Position numbers and translations under genes: made by a program. This document shows, one piece after another, positions 1 to 6,580 of a stretch of 20,616 nt of DNA. Source of the DNA: Akkermansia sp. (lineage in GTDB: Bacteria; Verrucomicrobiota; Verrucomicrobiia; Verrucomicrobiales; Akkermansiaceae); contig JAGBZE010000109.1 of assembly GCA_017628435.1 (NCBI GenBank), positions 1 to 20,616 on the forward strand, in the 5' to 3' direction. The notes under the pieces were generated by a model. It was not told the origin of the DNA, made no database searches, and was given only the letters and a program-made list of their open reading frames with translations. Numbering within the stretch: the first letter of the stretch is position 1; every line of letters begins with the position of its first letter.

Positions 1-21
1 GCATTTTTCCCCTCAAGACAC

Positions 22-711
22 ATGAAAAAGCTTCTTTTTCTTCTCCTCCTTGCCGGCCAGACCTGCGCCACTGAGCAGATTTCCCAGACTTCCCCGTCTT
101 GCAAAAATCCCGAACTGGACACCCAGGCGCAAGGCGCAGTTGAGCAACTCTGGCAGGACTATATGGAGCTGGGCATGCTGGACGAGCTGCTCACCGAGCT
201 GGAAACGGAGGCCCGTAAGGGAGATGCAGCGCGGGAAGCAGAGCTCACCCGCACCCTGCTGGCTCACTGGGAGGCCATCATGAAGCAGCGGCGACTGCGC
301 AATAGCTCCATCCACTGGGATGGTGACAGCGCCTATGGTTCAATAAGCTACCGCACCCAGGATCTGCCGCACGAGCTGCTGCAGCAGCTCCTCGCCCGAC
401 AGAACAGAACCGGGAAACTGACCGAAGAGGAAAAGAAGCGTCACCTTGAGTTGTTCACCCGGATAAGAGACTACATCGACAGCGCACCCAATGCCGAAAA
501 AATAGACCAGATTATCCAGCACATCTACCAGGAAGAATATCCCCAGGCTATCAACCAGCTTACACAGCTGCGCCAGGAGCACCCGGATTATTGCCCGCAG
601 GCCTTTGCCGAACTGGCAGCTGCTCTGACCGCCCCCAGACGACTGGAGCTGCTCCTGCTCTGCGCCAGGCTCCCCCTCGGAGTCATACGCGAGACACATA
701 TCGTGAAATAA
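22..711 (+). CDS. Secreted helical protein of unknown function
   Basis: A 229-residue protein that I do not recognise. Residues 1-16 form a clear export signal (MKK followed by a Leu-rich core and a QTCA/T junction). No good lipobox precedes the Cys, so ordinary signal peptidase cleavage is more likely than lipidation. The rest is rich in Glu, Gln, Leu and Arg, has no membrane segment, and reads as a mostly alpha-helical periplasmic or secreted protein. Residues about 130-215 look like short helical hairpins, with a possible TPR-like feel but no convincing repeat. The ATG start gives the signal peptide directly, although no Shine-Dalgarno sequence is visible upstream. A rho-independent terminator follows ten bases after the stop. 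The gene is therefore probably the end of its own transcription unit and separate from nadB. Its upstream context lies outside the window. Confidence 0.7.
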   Translation: MKKLLFLLLLAGQTCATEQISQTSPSCKNPELDTQAQGAVEQLWQDYMELGMLDELLTELETEARKGDAAREAELTRTLLAHWEAIMKQRRLRNSSIHWDGDSAYGSISYRTQDLPHELLQQLLARQNRTGKLTEEEKKRHLELFTRIRDYIDSAPNAEKIDQIIQHIYQEEYPQAINQLTQLRQEHPDYCPQAFAELAAALTAPRRLELLLLCARLPLGVIRETHIVK

Positions 712-720
712 ATGCAATTT

Positions 721-743
721 CCCGCCCGCAGGGGTGGGTTTTT
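721..743 (+). terminator. Rho-independent terminator after the first gene
   Basis: A 7-bp stem pairs CCCGCCC (721-727) with GGGTGGG (732-738), with one G-T wobble and a 4-base loop. A run of five T follows immediately. It separates the first gene from the nadB promoter. Confidence 0.8.
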
Positions 744-755
744 CTGACATTCCGC

Positions 756-784
756 GTGACGAATGGTTAGAAGTGTGGTACAAT
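756..784 (+). promoter_or_regulatory. Probable promoter of the nadB operon
   Basis: GTGACG (756-761, 4/6 to TTGACA), 17 bases, then TACAAT (779-784, 5/6 to TATAAT). It sits just after the terminator and 25 bases before the nadB ATG. Confidence 0.6.
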
Positions 785-809
785 TCCGCGCGCATCCAGC
801 ATACAGGCG

Positions 810-2408
810 ATGACTACAACAGACTTTCTAGTAATCGGCAGCGGTGTGGCGGGACTGAGTTTTGCCCTGCGCGCCGCCGAACATGGCAAGGTAATCATTC
901 TCTGCAAGAGTGACCCCCTGGTATCGAGTTCTGCCAAGGCACAGGGCGGCATTGCCGCCGTGATTGACAAGAACGATACTTTTGAAGAACACGTGGCCGA
1001 CACGCTGGATGCAGGAGCCGGCCTGTGCGATGAGAAAGCAGTCCGCACCATTGTGGAGGAAGCCCCCGCCGCCATTGAGGAATTGCTCAACTGGGGCGTG
1101 GATTTCGACACCGAGCAAAACGGCGAATTCGACCTGGGGCGCGAGGGCGGCCATGGCAAGCGCCGCATTCTGCACGCAAAGGACACCACAGGACTTGAAA
1201 TCAGCACCAAGCTCCTGCACTGCGTGCAGAAGCACCCGAACATCACTCTGCTCGACCACCGCATCGCCATCGACCTCATCACCACCGCCAAGCTCGGCTG
1301 CGTGACCGAAGACCGGGTGCTGGGGGCCTATGTACTCAACCCGGCCACGGGCGAGGTGGAAATCTTCCGCAGCGATCGCATCATGCTGGCTACCGGTGGC
1401 ACGGGCCGCGTGTACATGTACACCACCAACCCCTCCACCGCCACAGGTGATGGCGTGGCCATGGCCTGGCGCGCCGGTGCCAATGTCTCCAACCTGGAAT
1501 TCGTGCAGTTCCACCCCCCCACTGTCTATACCCCCACGAGCAGCGACCGGGATGGCCTCACCTTCCTCATTTCCGAAGCCGTTCGTGGCGAAGGTGGCGT
1601 GCTCCGCGGCCCGGATGGCCAGGAATTCATGCAGAAGTACGATGCACGGAAGAGTCTGGCACCGCGCGATATTGTTGCCAGAGCCATCAACCACGAAATT
1701 CTGCGCACCGGCCACCCCTGCATGTACCTGGACATGACCCACAAACCCAAGGGGTTCATGGCCGAGCGTTTCCCGTACATTTACGAAACCTGCAAGAGCT
1801 ACGGCGTGGATGCCGAGGTGGACATGATTCCCGTGGTGCCCAGCGCCCACTACCAGTGCGGCGGTGTGCAGACGGATACGGATGGCCAGACCTCCCTGCG
1901 CGGCCTGTTCTGCGCCGGCGAAACCGGCTGCACCGGACTGCACGGAGCCAACCGACTGGCCAGCAACTCGCTGCTGGAATGCGTGGTCATCTCCAAGCGA
2001 GCCCTGAACCGCATGCTGCGCACCCTGCCCCTGGCCCATAAGATGGAGGAATACCCCATCCCCGAATGGAAGCACGGCGAGCGCGTGCCGCAGGATGACC
2101 TGGCCATTCTCTACCATTGCTGGGACGAAGTGCGCCGCACCATGATGGACTACGTGAGCATCGTGCGCACCAACCGCCGTCTGCAGCGCGCCGCCACCCG
2201 CCTGCGCAACATCAACCGCGAAATCAACGAATATTACTGGGGCTACCGAGTCACGCCGGAAATCATCGACCTGCGAAACCTGGCGCTCACCGCCTCCCTC
2301 ATTGTGGACTGCGCCATCCGCCGCCAGGAATCGCGCGGACTCCACTTCACCCTGGATGCCCCGGATAAGCTGCCTGTAGCCACACCGAGCGTGCTGCATA
2401 ACTGGTAA
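810..2408 (+). CDS. nadB: L-aspartate oxidase
   Basis: A FAD-dependent flavoprotein of 532 residues, the usual NadB length, that oxidises L-aspartate to iminoaspartate, the first step of de novo NAD synthesis (known for the family). The N-terminus carries the dinucleotide-binding motif GSGVAGLSFALRAAEHGKV (residues 10-28), then SSAKAQGGIAAV (40-51), the flavin-contacting segment of the NadB/SdhA family. Further family signatures are EGGHGKRRILHAKDTTG, EFVQFHPPTVY, an Arg-rich active-site stretch around APRDIVARAI, and HYQCGGVQTD...LFCAGETGCTGLHGANRL near the FAD-binding end. The C-terminal helical domain is complete. The covalent-flavin arrangement of SdhA is not obvious, and the length favours NadB over succinate dehydrogenase. 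It is first in an operon with the next two genes (gaps of 9 and 6 bases). nadA and nadC are not in the window. Confidence 0.93.
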   Translation: MTTTDFLVIGSGVAGLSFALRAAEHGKVIILCKSDPLVSSSAKAQGGIAAVIDKNDTFEEHVADTLDAGAGLCDEKAVRTIVEEAPAAIEELLNWGVDFDTEQNGEFDLGREGGHGKRRILHAKDTTGLEISTKLLHCVQKHPNITLLDHRIAIDLITTAKLGCVTEDRVLGAYVLNPATGEVEIFRSDRIMLATGGTGRVYMYTTNPSTATGDGVAMAWRAGANVSNLEFVQFHPPTVYTPTSSDRDGLTFLISEAVRGEGGVLRGPDGQEFMQKYDARKSLAPRDIVARAINHEILRTGHPCMYLDMTHKPKGFMAERFPYIYETCKSYGVDAEVDMIPVVPSAHYQCGGVQTDTDGQTSLRGLFCAGETGCTGLHGANRLASNSLLECVVISKRALNRMLRTLPLAHKMEEYPIPEWKHGERVPQDDLAILYHCWDEVRRTMMDYVSIVRTNRRLQRAATRLRNINREINEYYWGYRVTPEIIDLRNLALTASLIVDCAIRRQESRGLHFTLDAPDKLPVATPSVLHNW

Positions 2409-2417
2409 TAGGTATAC

Positions 2418-3332
2418 ATGCTGAGGTTTATCCCCATTGCATTCCTGGCTCTCCTGCTCCTGGCTCCGGCTCAGGGGCAGCGCGTGAGGACAAGTATTGA
2501 AGGCTCCGACCTCAGCAAATTCAAATCCTCGACGAAGAAAAAACGGCGCATGACCGCCGAGAACCTGCGTAAGGCCGCCATTCAAGCAGGCCCCATGCGT
2601 CCGGAGTGTGACCAAAGCCACCGCAGCAACTTCCCCGACCCGAAAACCCAAGGCAACCGCCCCAGCCCCGGCGCCTATCCCTGGCACTTCGACATCACGG
2701 CCACCTATTTCTATATCGGCGAGCAAGCCACCAGGAACAACCCGGTACCCAACACAGCCAGCAGCTGGGACAGCGCCTGGGATGACAACTACGGCGGCTT
2801 CGATGACCCGAACCCAGCCAACAGAGACCCCAGAACCTATGCACCACTGGGCTTCACCCCGCAGCTGAACCCGTTCTATATCGCCCTGCCCTACAACGAC
2901 ATCGACAAAGGCGGCCCCAAGCCGGAAGCATCCAGGGTCATCCCCTGGTACCGGCACTATAAGGACGGCAAGTACGAATCCGTGTGCCGCGGCACCTGGG
3001 TGCAGATTTACTATAACGGCCGCTACTGCTTTGCCCAGTGGGAAGACTGCGGCCCCTTCCGCACAGATGACTGGCAGTATGTCTTCATGGGGAAGCGGCC
3101 CCAGAACACGGCCAACAAATGCGCCGGTATCGATATTTCCCCGGCGGTGCGCGATTACCTGGGCATCAAAGGCGGCACCGCCACCGTGCACTGGCGTTTT
3201 GTAGATTTCCACCGAGTGCCAGGCGGCCCCTGGGCCCGATACGGCAAAGACAACCCATTCATCAACCCGGAGCTCAAACGCGCCATCCTCAAATTCAAGC
3301 GCAAGCACAACATTATCACCACCAAACGCTGA
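2418..3332 (+). CDS. Secreted protein with probable double-psi beta-barrel domain
   Basis: A 304-residue protein with a signal peptide (residues 1-20, ending APAQG-Q). A basic segment follows (KKKRR, 40-44), then an aromatic- and Pro-rich middle. Residues about 188-262 resemble an RlpA-type double-psi beta-barrel: WVQIYYNG..CFAQWED, then DCGPF (210-214), then GIDISPAVRDYLGI (237-250) followed by GGTATVHWRFVD. That spacing (D-x-GPF, later IDIS..A...LGI..G.A.V) is the RlpA/expansin-like pattern. Five Cys residues (64, 190, 204, 211, 235) could form disulfides in the periplasm. RlpA relatives act on or bind peptidoglycan, but no SPOR domain is present here, so the role is open. It lies 9 bases after nadB and 6 bases before the HAD-FolB gene and is presumably cotranscribed with both. 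I have no functional link between this protein and NAD or folate synthesis. Confidence 0.6.
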   Translation: MLRFIPIAFLALLLLAPAQGQRVRTSIEGSDLSKFKSSTKKKRRMTAENLRKAAIQAGPMRPECDQSHRSNFPDPKTQGNRPSPGAYPWHFDITATYFYIGEQATRNNPVPNTASSWDSAWDDNYGGFDDPNPANRDPRTYAPLGFTPQLNPFYIALPYNDIDKGGPKPEASRVIPWYRHYKDGKYESVCRGTWVQIYYNGRYCFAQWEDCGPFRTDDWQYVFMGKRPQNTANKCAGIDISPAVRDYLGIKGGTATVHWRFVDFHRVPGGPWARYGKDNPFINPELKRAILKFKRKHNIITTKR

Positions 3333-3338
3333 CCCCTC

Positions 3339-4325
3339 ATGTTCAAGAATCTCCTTTTCGACTGGTCCGGCACCCTCTGCGATGACCTGGCACTCACCCT
3401 GGAAGCCACAAACTACGTTCTCGCCCAATACGGGAAAGACTCCCTCACACGCGAGCAATTCCGCGATGAGTTCCAGCTCCCCTACCCGGATTACTATGCC
3501 TGGAAGACCCCCGGTGCAAGCCTGACCGATCTGGAGAAATACTACCGCCACGCTTTCGACAACGCCGTCACCCAGGTGACCATCATTCCCCATGCCAAAG
3601 AATTTCTGGAGTTCTGCCGCAGCCGGGGCATCCGCTGCTTCATCCTCACCAGCATGGACCCGCGTGCCTTCGATGAGCAGGCCCGCTATCTGGGACTGAA
3701 GGATTATTTCGAGCACATCCACTCCGGCGTACGCAACAAGGAGGAATACATTTACACCCTGCTCCGCCAACACCAGCTCAACCCGGCAGATACCGCCTTC
3801 ATCGGCGATATGCAGCATGACATCAACGCAGCACACTGCGCCGGCATCATCGGCATCGGCGTGCTCACCGGTTACAACAATGCCGCCCAGCTCTCCGTTT
3901 CCAACCCGGATTTGACCGTGCCGCACCTCGGCGCCCTGCAGAGTCTCATGGAGCGCAGCGGCAACGGCCCGAAAACCCAGGTGGCCGATAGCATCCATGT
4001 AAACGGGCTGGAATTCACCTGCCACATCGGCGTGCCGGCGCAGGAACGAGCCGAAGCCCAGCGACTGGTGGCCAACATCACCCTCACCCCGCCCAACGCT
4101 TTTGCCGCTATGGGCGAAGATCTGAGCAAAACCATCGACTACGATGCTCTCTCCCGCCACCTGATGGCCCTTGCCAAAGCCGAGCCCACCGTGCTGCTGG
4201 AAACGCTCTGCCACCGCCTGGCCACGGCCTGCGTGCAGGATTTCGGTGCAGCGGCAGCCACCGTGGAGCTGCATAAATTCATACTTCCCTTCACCAGTTC
4301 CGTTTCCGTGCGCTGCACGGTGTAA
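3339..4325 (+). CDS. HAD-family phosphatase fused to dihydroneopterin aldolase (FolB)
   Basis: A 328-residue two-domain cytoplasmic protein. Residues 1-205 are a HAD hydrolase: motif I FDWSGTLCDD (nucleophile Asp8, with Ser10 where the acid/base Asp usually sits), motif II ILTS (102-105), Lys134 in motif III, and motif IV GDMQHD (Asp157, Asp161). Residues 217-328 are a complete FolB domain: GLEFTCHIGVPAQER (Glu236), TIDYDAL (Tyr268), LLETL (Glu288) and the presumed catalytic Lys313 in HKF, followed by the terminal strand SVSVRC. FolB cleaves 7,8-dihydroneopterin to 6-hydroxymethyl-dihydropterin and glycolaldehyde in folate synthesis. A HAD partner could remove the last phosphate from dihydroneopterin phosphate, the step just before FolB. 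That role is inference. Stand-alone FolB is about 120 residues, so both halves are full length. It is the last gene of the nadB operon. Confidence 0.85.
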   Translation: MFKNLLFDWSGTLCDDLALTLEATNYVLAQYGKDSLTREQFRDEFQLPYPDYYAWKTPGASLTDLEKYYRHAFDNAVTQVTIIPHAKEFLEFCRSRGIRCFILTSMDPRAFDEQARYLGLKDYFEHIHSGVRNKEEYIYTLLRQHQLNPADTAFIGDMQHDINAAHCAGIIGIGVLTGYNNAAQLSVSNPDLTVPHLGALQSLMERSGNGPKTQVADSIHVNGLEFTCHIGVPAQERAEAQRLVANITLTPPNAFAAMGEDLSKTIDYDALSRHLMALAKAEPTVLLETLCHRLATACVQDFGAAAATVELHKFILPFTSSVSVRCTV

Positions 4326-4339
4326 CCACTGCTGGCGAA

Positions 4340-4357
4340 TGTGACGTTTTTCTCACA
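4340..4357. promoter_or_regulatory. Inverted repeat TGTGA-N8-TCACA upstream of the efflux promoter
   Basis: TGTGA (4340-4344) and TCACA (4353-4357) form a perfect 5-bp palindrome with an 8-base spacer, ten bases before the -35 box of the efflux operon. The half-sites equal those of CRP-family proteins, but the usual spacer is six, so the identity of any regulator is unknown. Confidence 0.35.
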
Positions 4358-4366
4358 AATTGTTCC

Positions 4367-4395
4367 TTGCGTACGCGCGCGGGACGTGATAGGAT
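4367..4395 (+). promoter_or_regulatory. Probable promoter of the RND efflux operon
   Basis: TTGCGT (4367-4372), 17 bases, TAGGAT (4390-4395). The -35 match is partial (3/6) but spacing is ideal. The start codon lies 31 bases beyond the -10 box. Confidence 0.5.
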
Positions 4396-4426
4396 ATCCG
4401 GGTTAAAACATTTTACTTTTTCAACG

Positions 4427-6556
4427 ATGAAATACCGCACCCTGCTTGCAATTCCTCTGTTACTGTGTGGAGCAGCGACTGCCCAGATGCCAGGCAAAAT
4501 GACCACCTACGTACAAGCTGAGAAAGCCGTGGTGGGACGCGATAAAATAGTGCGCAAGAGCATAGGCCACACCGAAGCGGTGCGCCATGTGACCGTGCGC
4601 TCAGCCGTGGAAGGACGCCTGCTCAAAGCCCATTTCCAGGAAGGCACCATCGTTAAGGAAGGCGACCTGCTGCTGGAAATAGACCCGCTCCGTTATAATG
4701 CCGCCGTGAAACAGGCGGAGGCCGCTATAGCTCAGCTGGATGCCCAGATTACCTATGCCACCAGCCGCTTCAACAGACTGGCCGCCCTGGCTGCTCAGCA
4801 GGCGGCTTCCCGCGAAGACACAGAAACAGCAAAGGCTACAGTAGAGGAACTCAAAGCCCGCAAAGCCGGCGCTGCCGCAGAACTGGCACGAGCTCAGAAA
4901 GACCTGGCAGATTGCAAAGTTTACGCTGAAATCAGCGGTCGTATCGGCAGACTTTCCAAGGGTGAGGGCAACTACATCACCCGGGGCGAGGCTATCACAA
5001 CCGTGGCACAGATGGCACCCATCTATGTGCGTTTCCCGCTGAGTCAGAATGACGTGAACGGCATCTTCCATGGGCCCAAGGAAATAGGCAACGTGACGGA
5101 TGTGCAACTCATCACCGCAAACGGGCGCAGCTACCCCGGCAAAGGCCGCATCACCATCGTGGACAACCAGCTCACCGGCAGCACAGACTCCTACACCCTG
5201 TGGGCAGAGTTTGACAACGCAGAAGAACAGCTGACCCACCGCGGAATCGGGGCCGTGTATGTCACCCTGAACACCACACGCGAGGTATGCATGGTACCCC
5301 TCACAGCAGTACACTACGACACCACCGGGGCCTTCGTTTACATCATCGATGCAGATGGCAAGGTCTCCCGCCGCAATGTTACCACAGGCACCATCCAGGG
5401 GCGACTCCAGTCCATTTACGATGGCGTGGAACCCGGCGAGGTGGTCATCAGCGACGGTTCGCACAAGACCCGCCCGGGGGCTACGGTGCGACCGGTATTT
5501 GCTGATGCTACAGTGAACGAACCCGGCTCTGCCCATGGAGGCGAAATTGACCCGGTGGAAGTAAGCACCGCCACGGTCGCAGAAATGACAGACCCCACCG
5601 TGCTGAGCATCGAAACCGCCCGTCTGGAGGCCGTTAACACGGTAGAACTCCGCCCGCTGGTGCAAGGACTGCTGCAGGAGCGCACCTTCACAGAAGGCGA
5701 CCGCGTAGAGCAAGGGGACGAATTGTTCCGCATAGACCCCACCCGCTACCAGGCTGCTGTGGATGCCTGCCAGGCCTCTATTGACCAGCTGAACGTCAAG
5801 ATCAGCGACGCACAAAGCAAATACGATCGCCAGCAGAAGCTTCTGGAAGTGAACGCCAGCAGCAAGGATGATCTGGAAAACGCCCGTGCAACCCTCAACG
5901 AACTTAAGGCTGCCAAGGATGCGGCCGAAGCCAAGCTTGCCGTGGCGCAGGATGACCTGAGCCGCTGCGTGGTGAAAGCCCCGCTGGGTGGCCGTATCGG
6001 TCGTACGCTCATCTCCAAGGGCAACTATGTGACCGACATCAAGACCCCGCTGGCACGCGTAGTGCAGCTGAGCCCGATTTACGCCCGTTTCCCCCTTAGT
6101 GAAAAAGATATCCTCTCCTTCTTCGGCAGTGCTGATAAACTGCAGGAACAAGCCGAACTCACCCTCATTACCGCCACAGGCAGCGAGATTGAAGGCAAAG
6201 GCCGAATAGCCTTCTGCGACAACGAAATCCAGGCCGGAACCGGCACCCAGAATATCTGGGCTGTGTTTGAAAATGAAGACCGCAGTCTGGCTCCCGGTGG
6301 TGTGGTCACCGTGCGGCTGCAACGCAAGGCCGATTTCCCGGTGCTCGGGGTGCCGGCAGATGCAATCCTGACAGACACAAAGGGCAAGTATGTGTATGTG
6401 ATTAAGCACAACAGAGCTGTGGTGCGCCGCCTCCTCTGCGGCGGCGTTGCGGAAGATGGCCGTGTAGCCGTCTTCTCCGGCCTTCTCCCCGGCGACCAGG
6501 TCATCACCTCTAATCATGCAGACATGGAAGAAGATATCCCTGTGCAGGCCAAGTAA
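4427..6556 (+). CDS. Tandem double-module RND efflux adaptor (membrane fusion protein)
   Basis: A 709-residue periplasmic adaptor, about twice the length of AcrA-type proteins (around 380-400). The start chosen gives a signal peptide, MKYRTLLAI...CGAATA-Q, cleaved near residue 19. An upstream in-frame ATG at 4367 would overlap the promoter and hide this signal. Residues about 27-355 and 376-705 are two complete modules. Each has a lipoyl half (EGTIVKEGDLLLEIDPLRY at 72-90; EGDRVEQGDELFRIDPTRY at 423-441), an alpha-helical hairpin (91-165; 442-515), the second lipoyl half (SGRIGRLSKGEGNYI; GGRIGRTLISKGNYV), then APIYVRFPLS / SPIYARFPLS and beta-barrel plus membrane-proximal domains. There is only one signal peptide, and no lipobox or membrane anchor. 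The partner pump starts 24 bases downstream. No outer-membrane TolC-type gene is in the window. Substrate unknown. Confidence 0.88.
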   Translation: MKYRTLLAIPLLLCGAATAQMPGKMTTYVQAEKAVVGRDKIVRKSIGHTEAVRHVTVRSAVEGRLLKAHFQEGTIVKEGDLLLEIDPLRYNAAVKQAEAAIAQLDAQITYATSRFNRLAALAAQQAASREDTETAKATVEELKARKAGAAAELARAQKDLADCKVYAEISGRIGRLSKGEGNYITRGEAITTVAQMAPIYVRFPLSQNDVNGIFHGPKEIGNVTDVQLITANGRSYPGKGRITIVDNQLTGSTDSYTLWAEFDNAEEQLTHRGIGAVYVTLNTTREVCMVPLTAVHYDTTGAFVYIIDADGKVSRRNVTTGTIQGRLQSIYDGVEPGEVVISDGSHKTRPGATVRPVFADATVNEPGSAHGGEIDPVEVSTATVAEMTDPTVLSIETARLEAVNTVELRPLVQGLLQERTFTEGDRVEQGDELFRIDPTRYQAAVDACQASIDQLNVKISDAQSKYDRQQKLLEVNASSKDDLENARATLNELKAAKDAAEAKLAVAQDDLSRCVVKAPLGGRIGRTLISKGNYVTDIKTPLARVVQLSPIYARFPLSEKDILSFFGSADKLQEQAELTLITATGSEIEGKGRIAFCDNEIQAGTGTQNIWAVFENEDRSLAPGGVVTVRLQRKADFPVLGVPADAILTDTKGKYVYVIKHNRAVVRRLLCGGVAEDGRVAVFSGLLPGDQVITSNHADMEEDIPVQAK
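4505..5491 (+). repeat. Adaptor module 1 of the internal duplication
   Basis: Codes for residues about 27-355 of the adaptor. It aligns with module 2 at an offset of about 350 residues throughout, from VVGRDKIV...AVRHVTVRSAVEGRL to the final PGEVVISDGSHKTRPGA. Divergence is high at DNA level, so this is an old duplication. Confidence 0.8.
5552..6541 (+). repeat. Adaptor module 2 of the internal duplication
   Basis: Codes for residues about 376-705. It mirrors module 1 in domain order and in landmark motifs (ID-P-RY, G-RIGR, PIY-RFPLS, PGDQVITS). A linker of about 20 residues (356-375) joins the two modules. Confidence 0.8.
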
Positions 6557-6580
6557 CACTCACCGCAACAATTTACTGAT

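Noticed and set aside
828..4274. Open frame of 1148 codons on the minus strand opposite nadB and its neighbours
   Set aside because: It lies antisense to three well-supported genes. It is Gly/Ala/Val/His-rich, with no domain or start signal, as expected from codon bias in GC-rich DNA.
4601..6559. Open frame of 652 codons on the minus strand opposite the adaptor gene
   Set aside because: Shadow of the adaptor. It is compositionally odd (Cys- and His-rich) with no recognisable motif.
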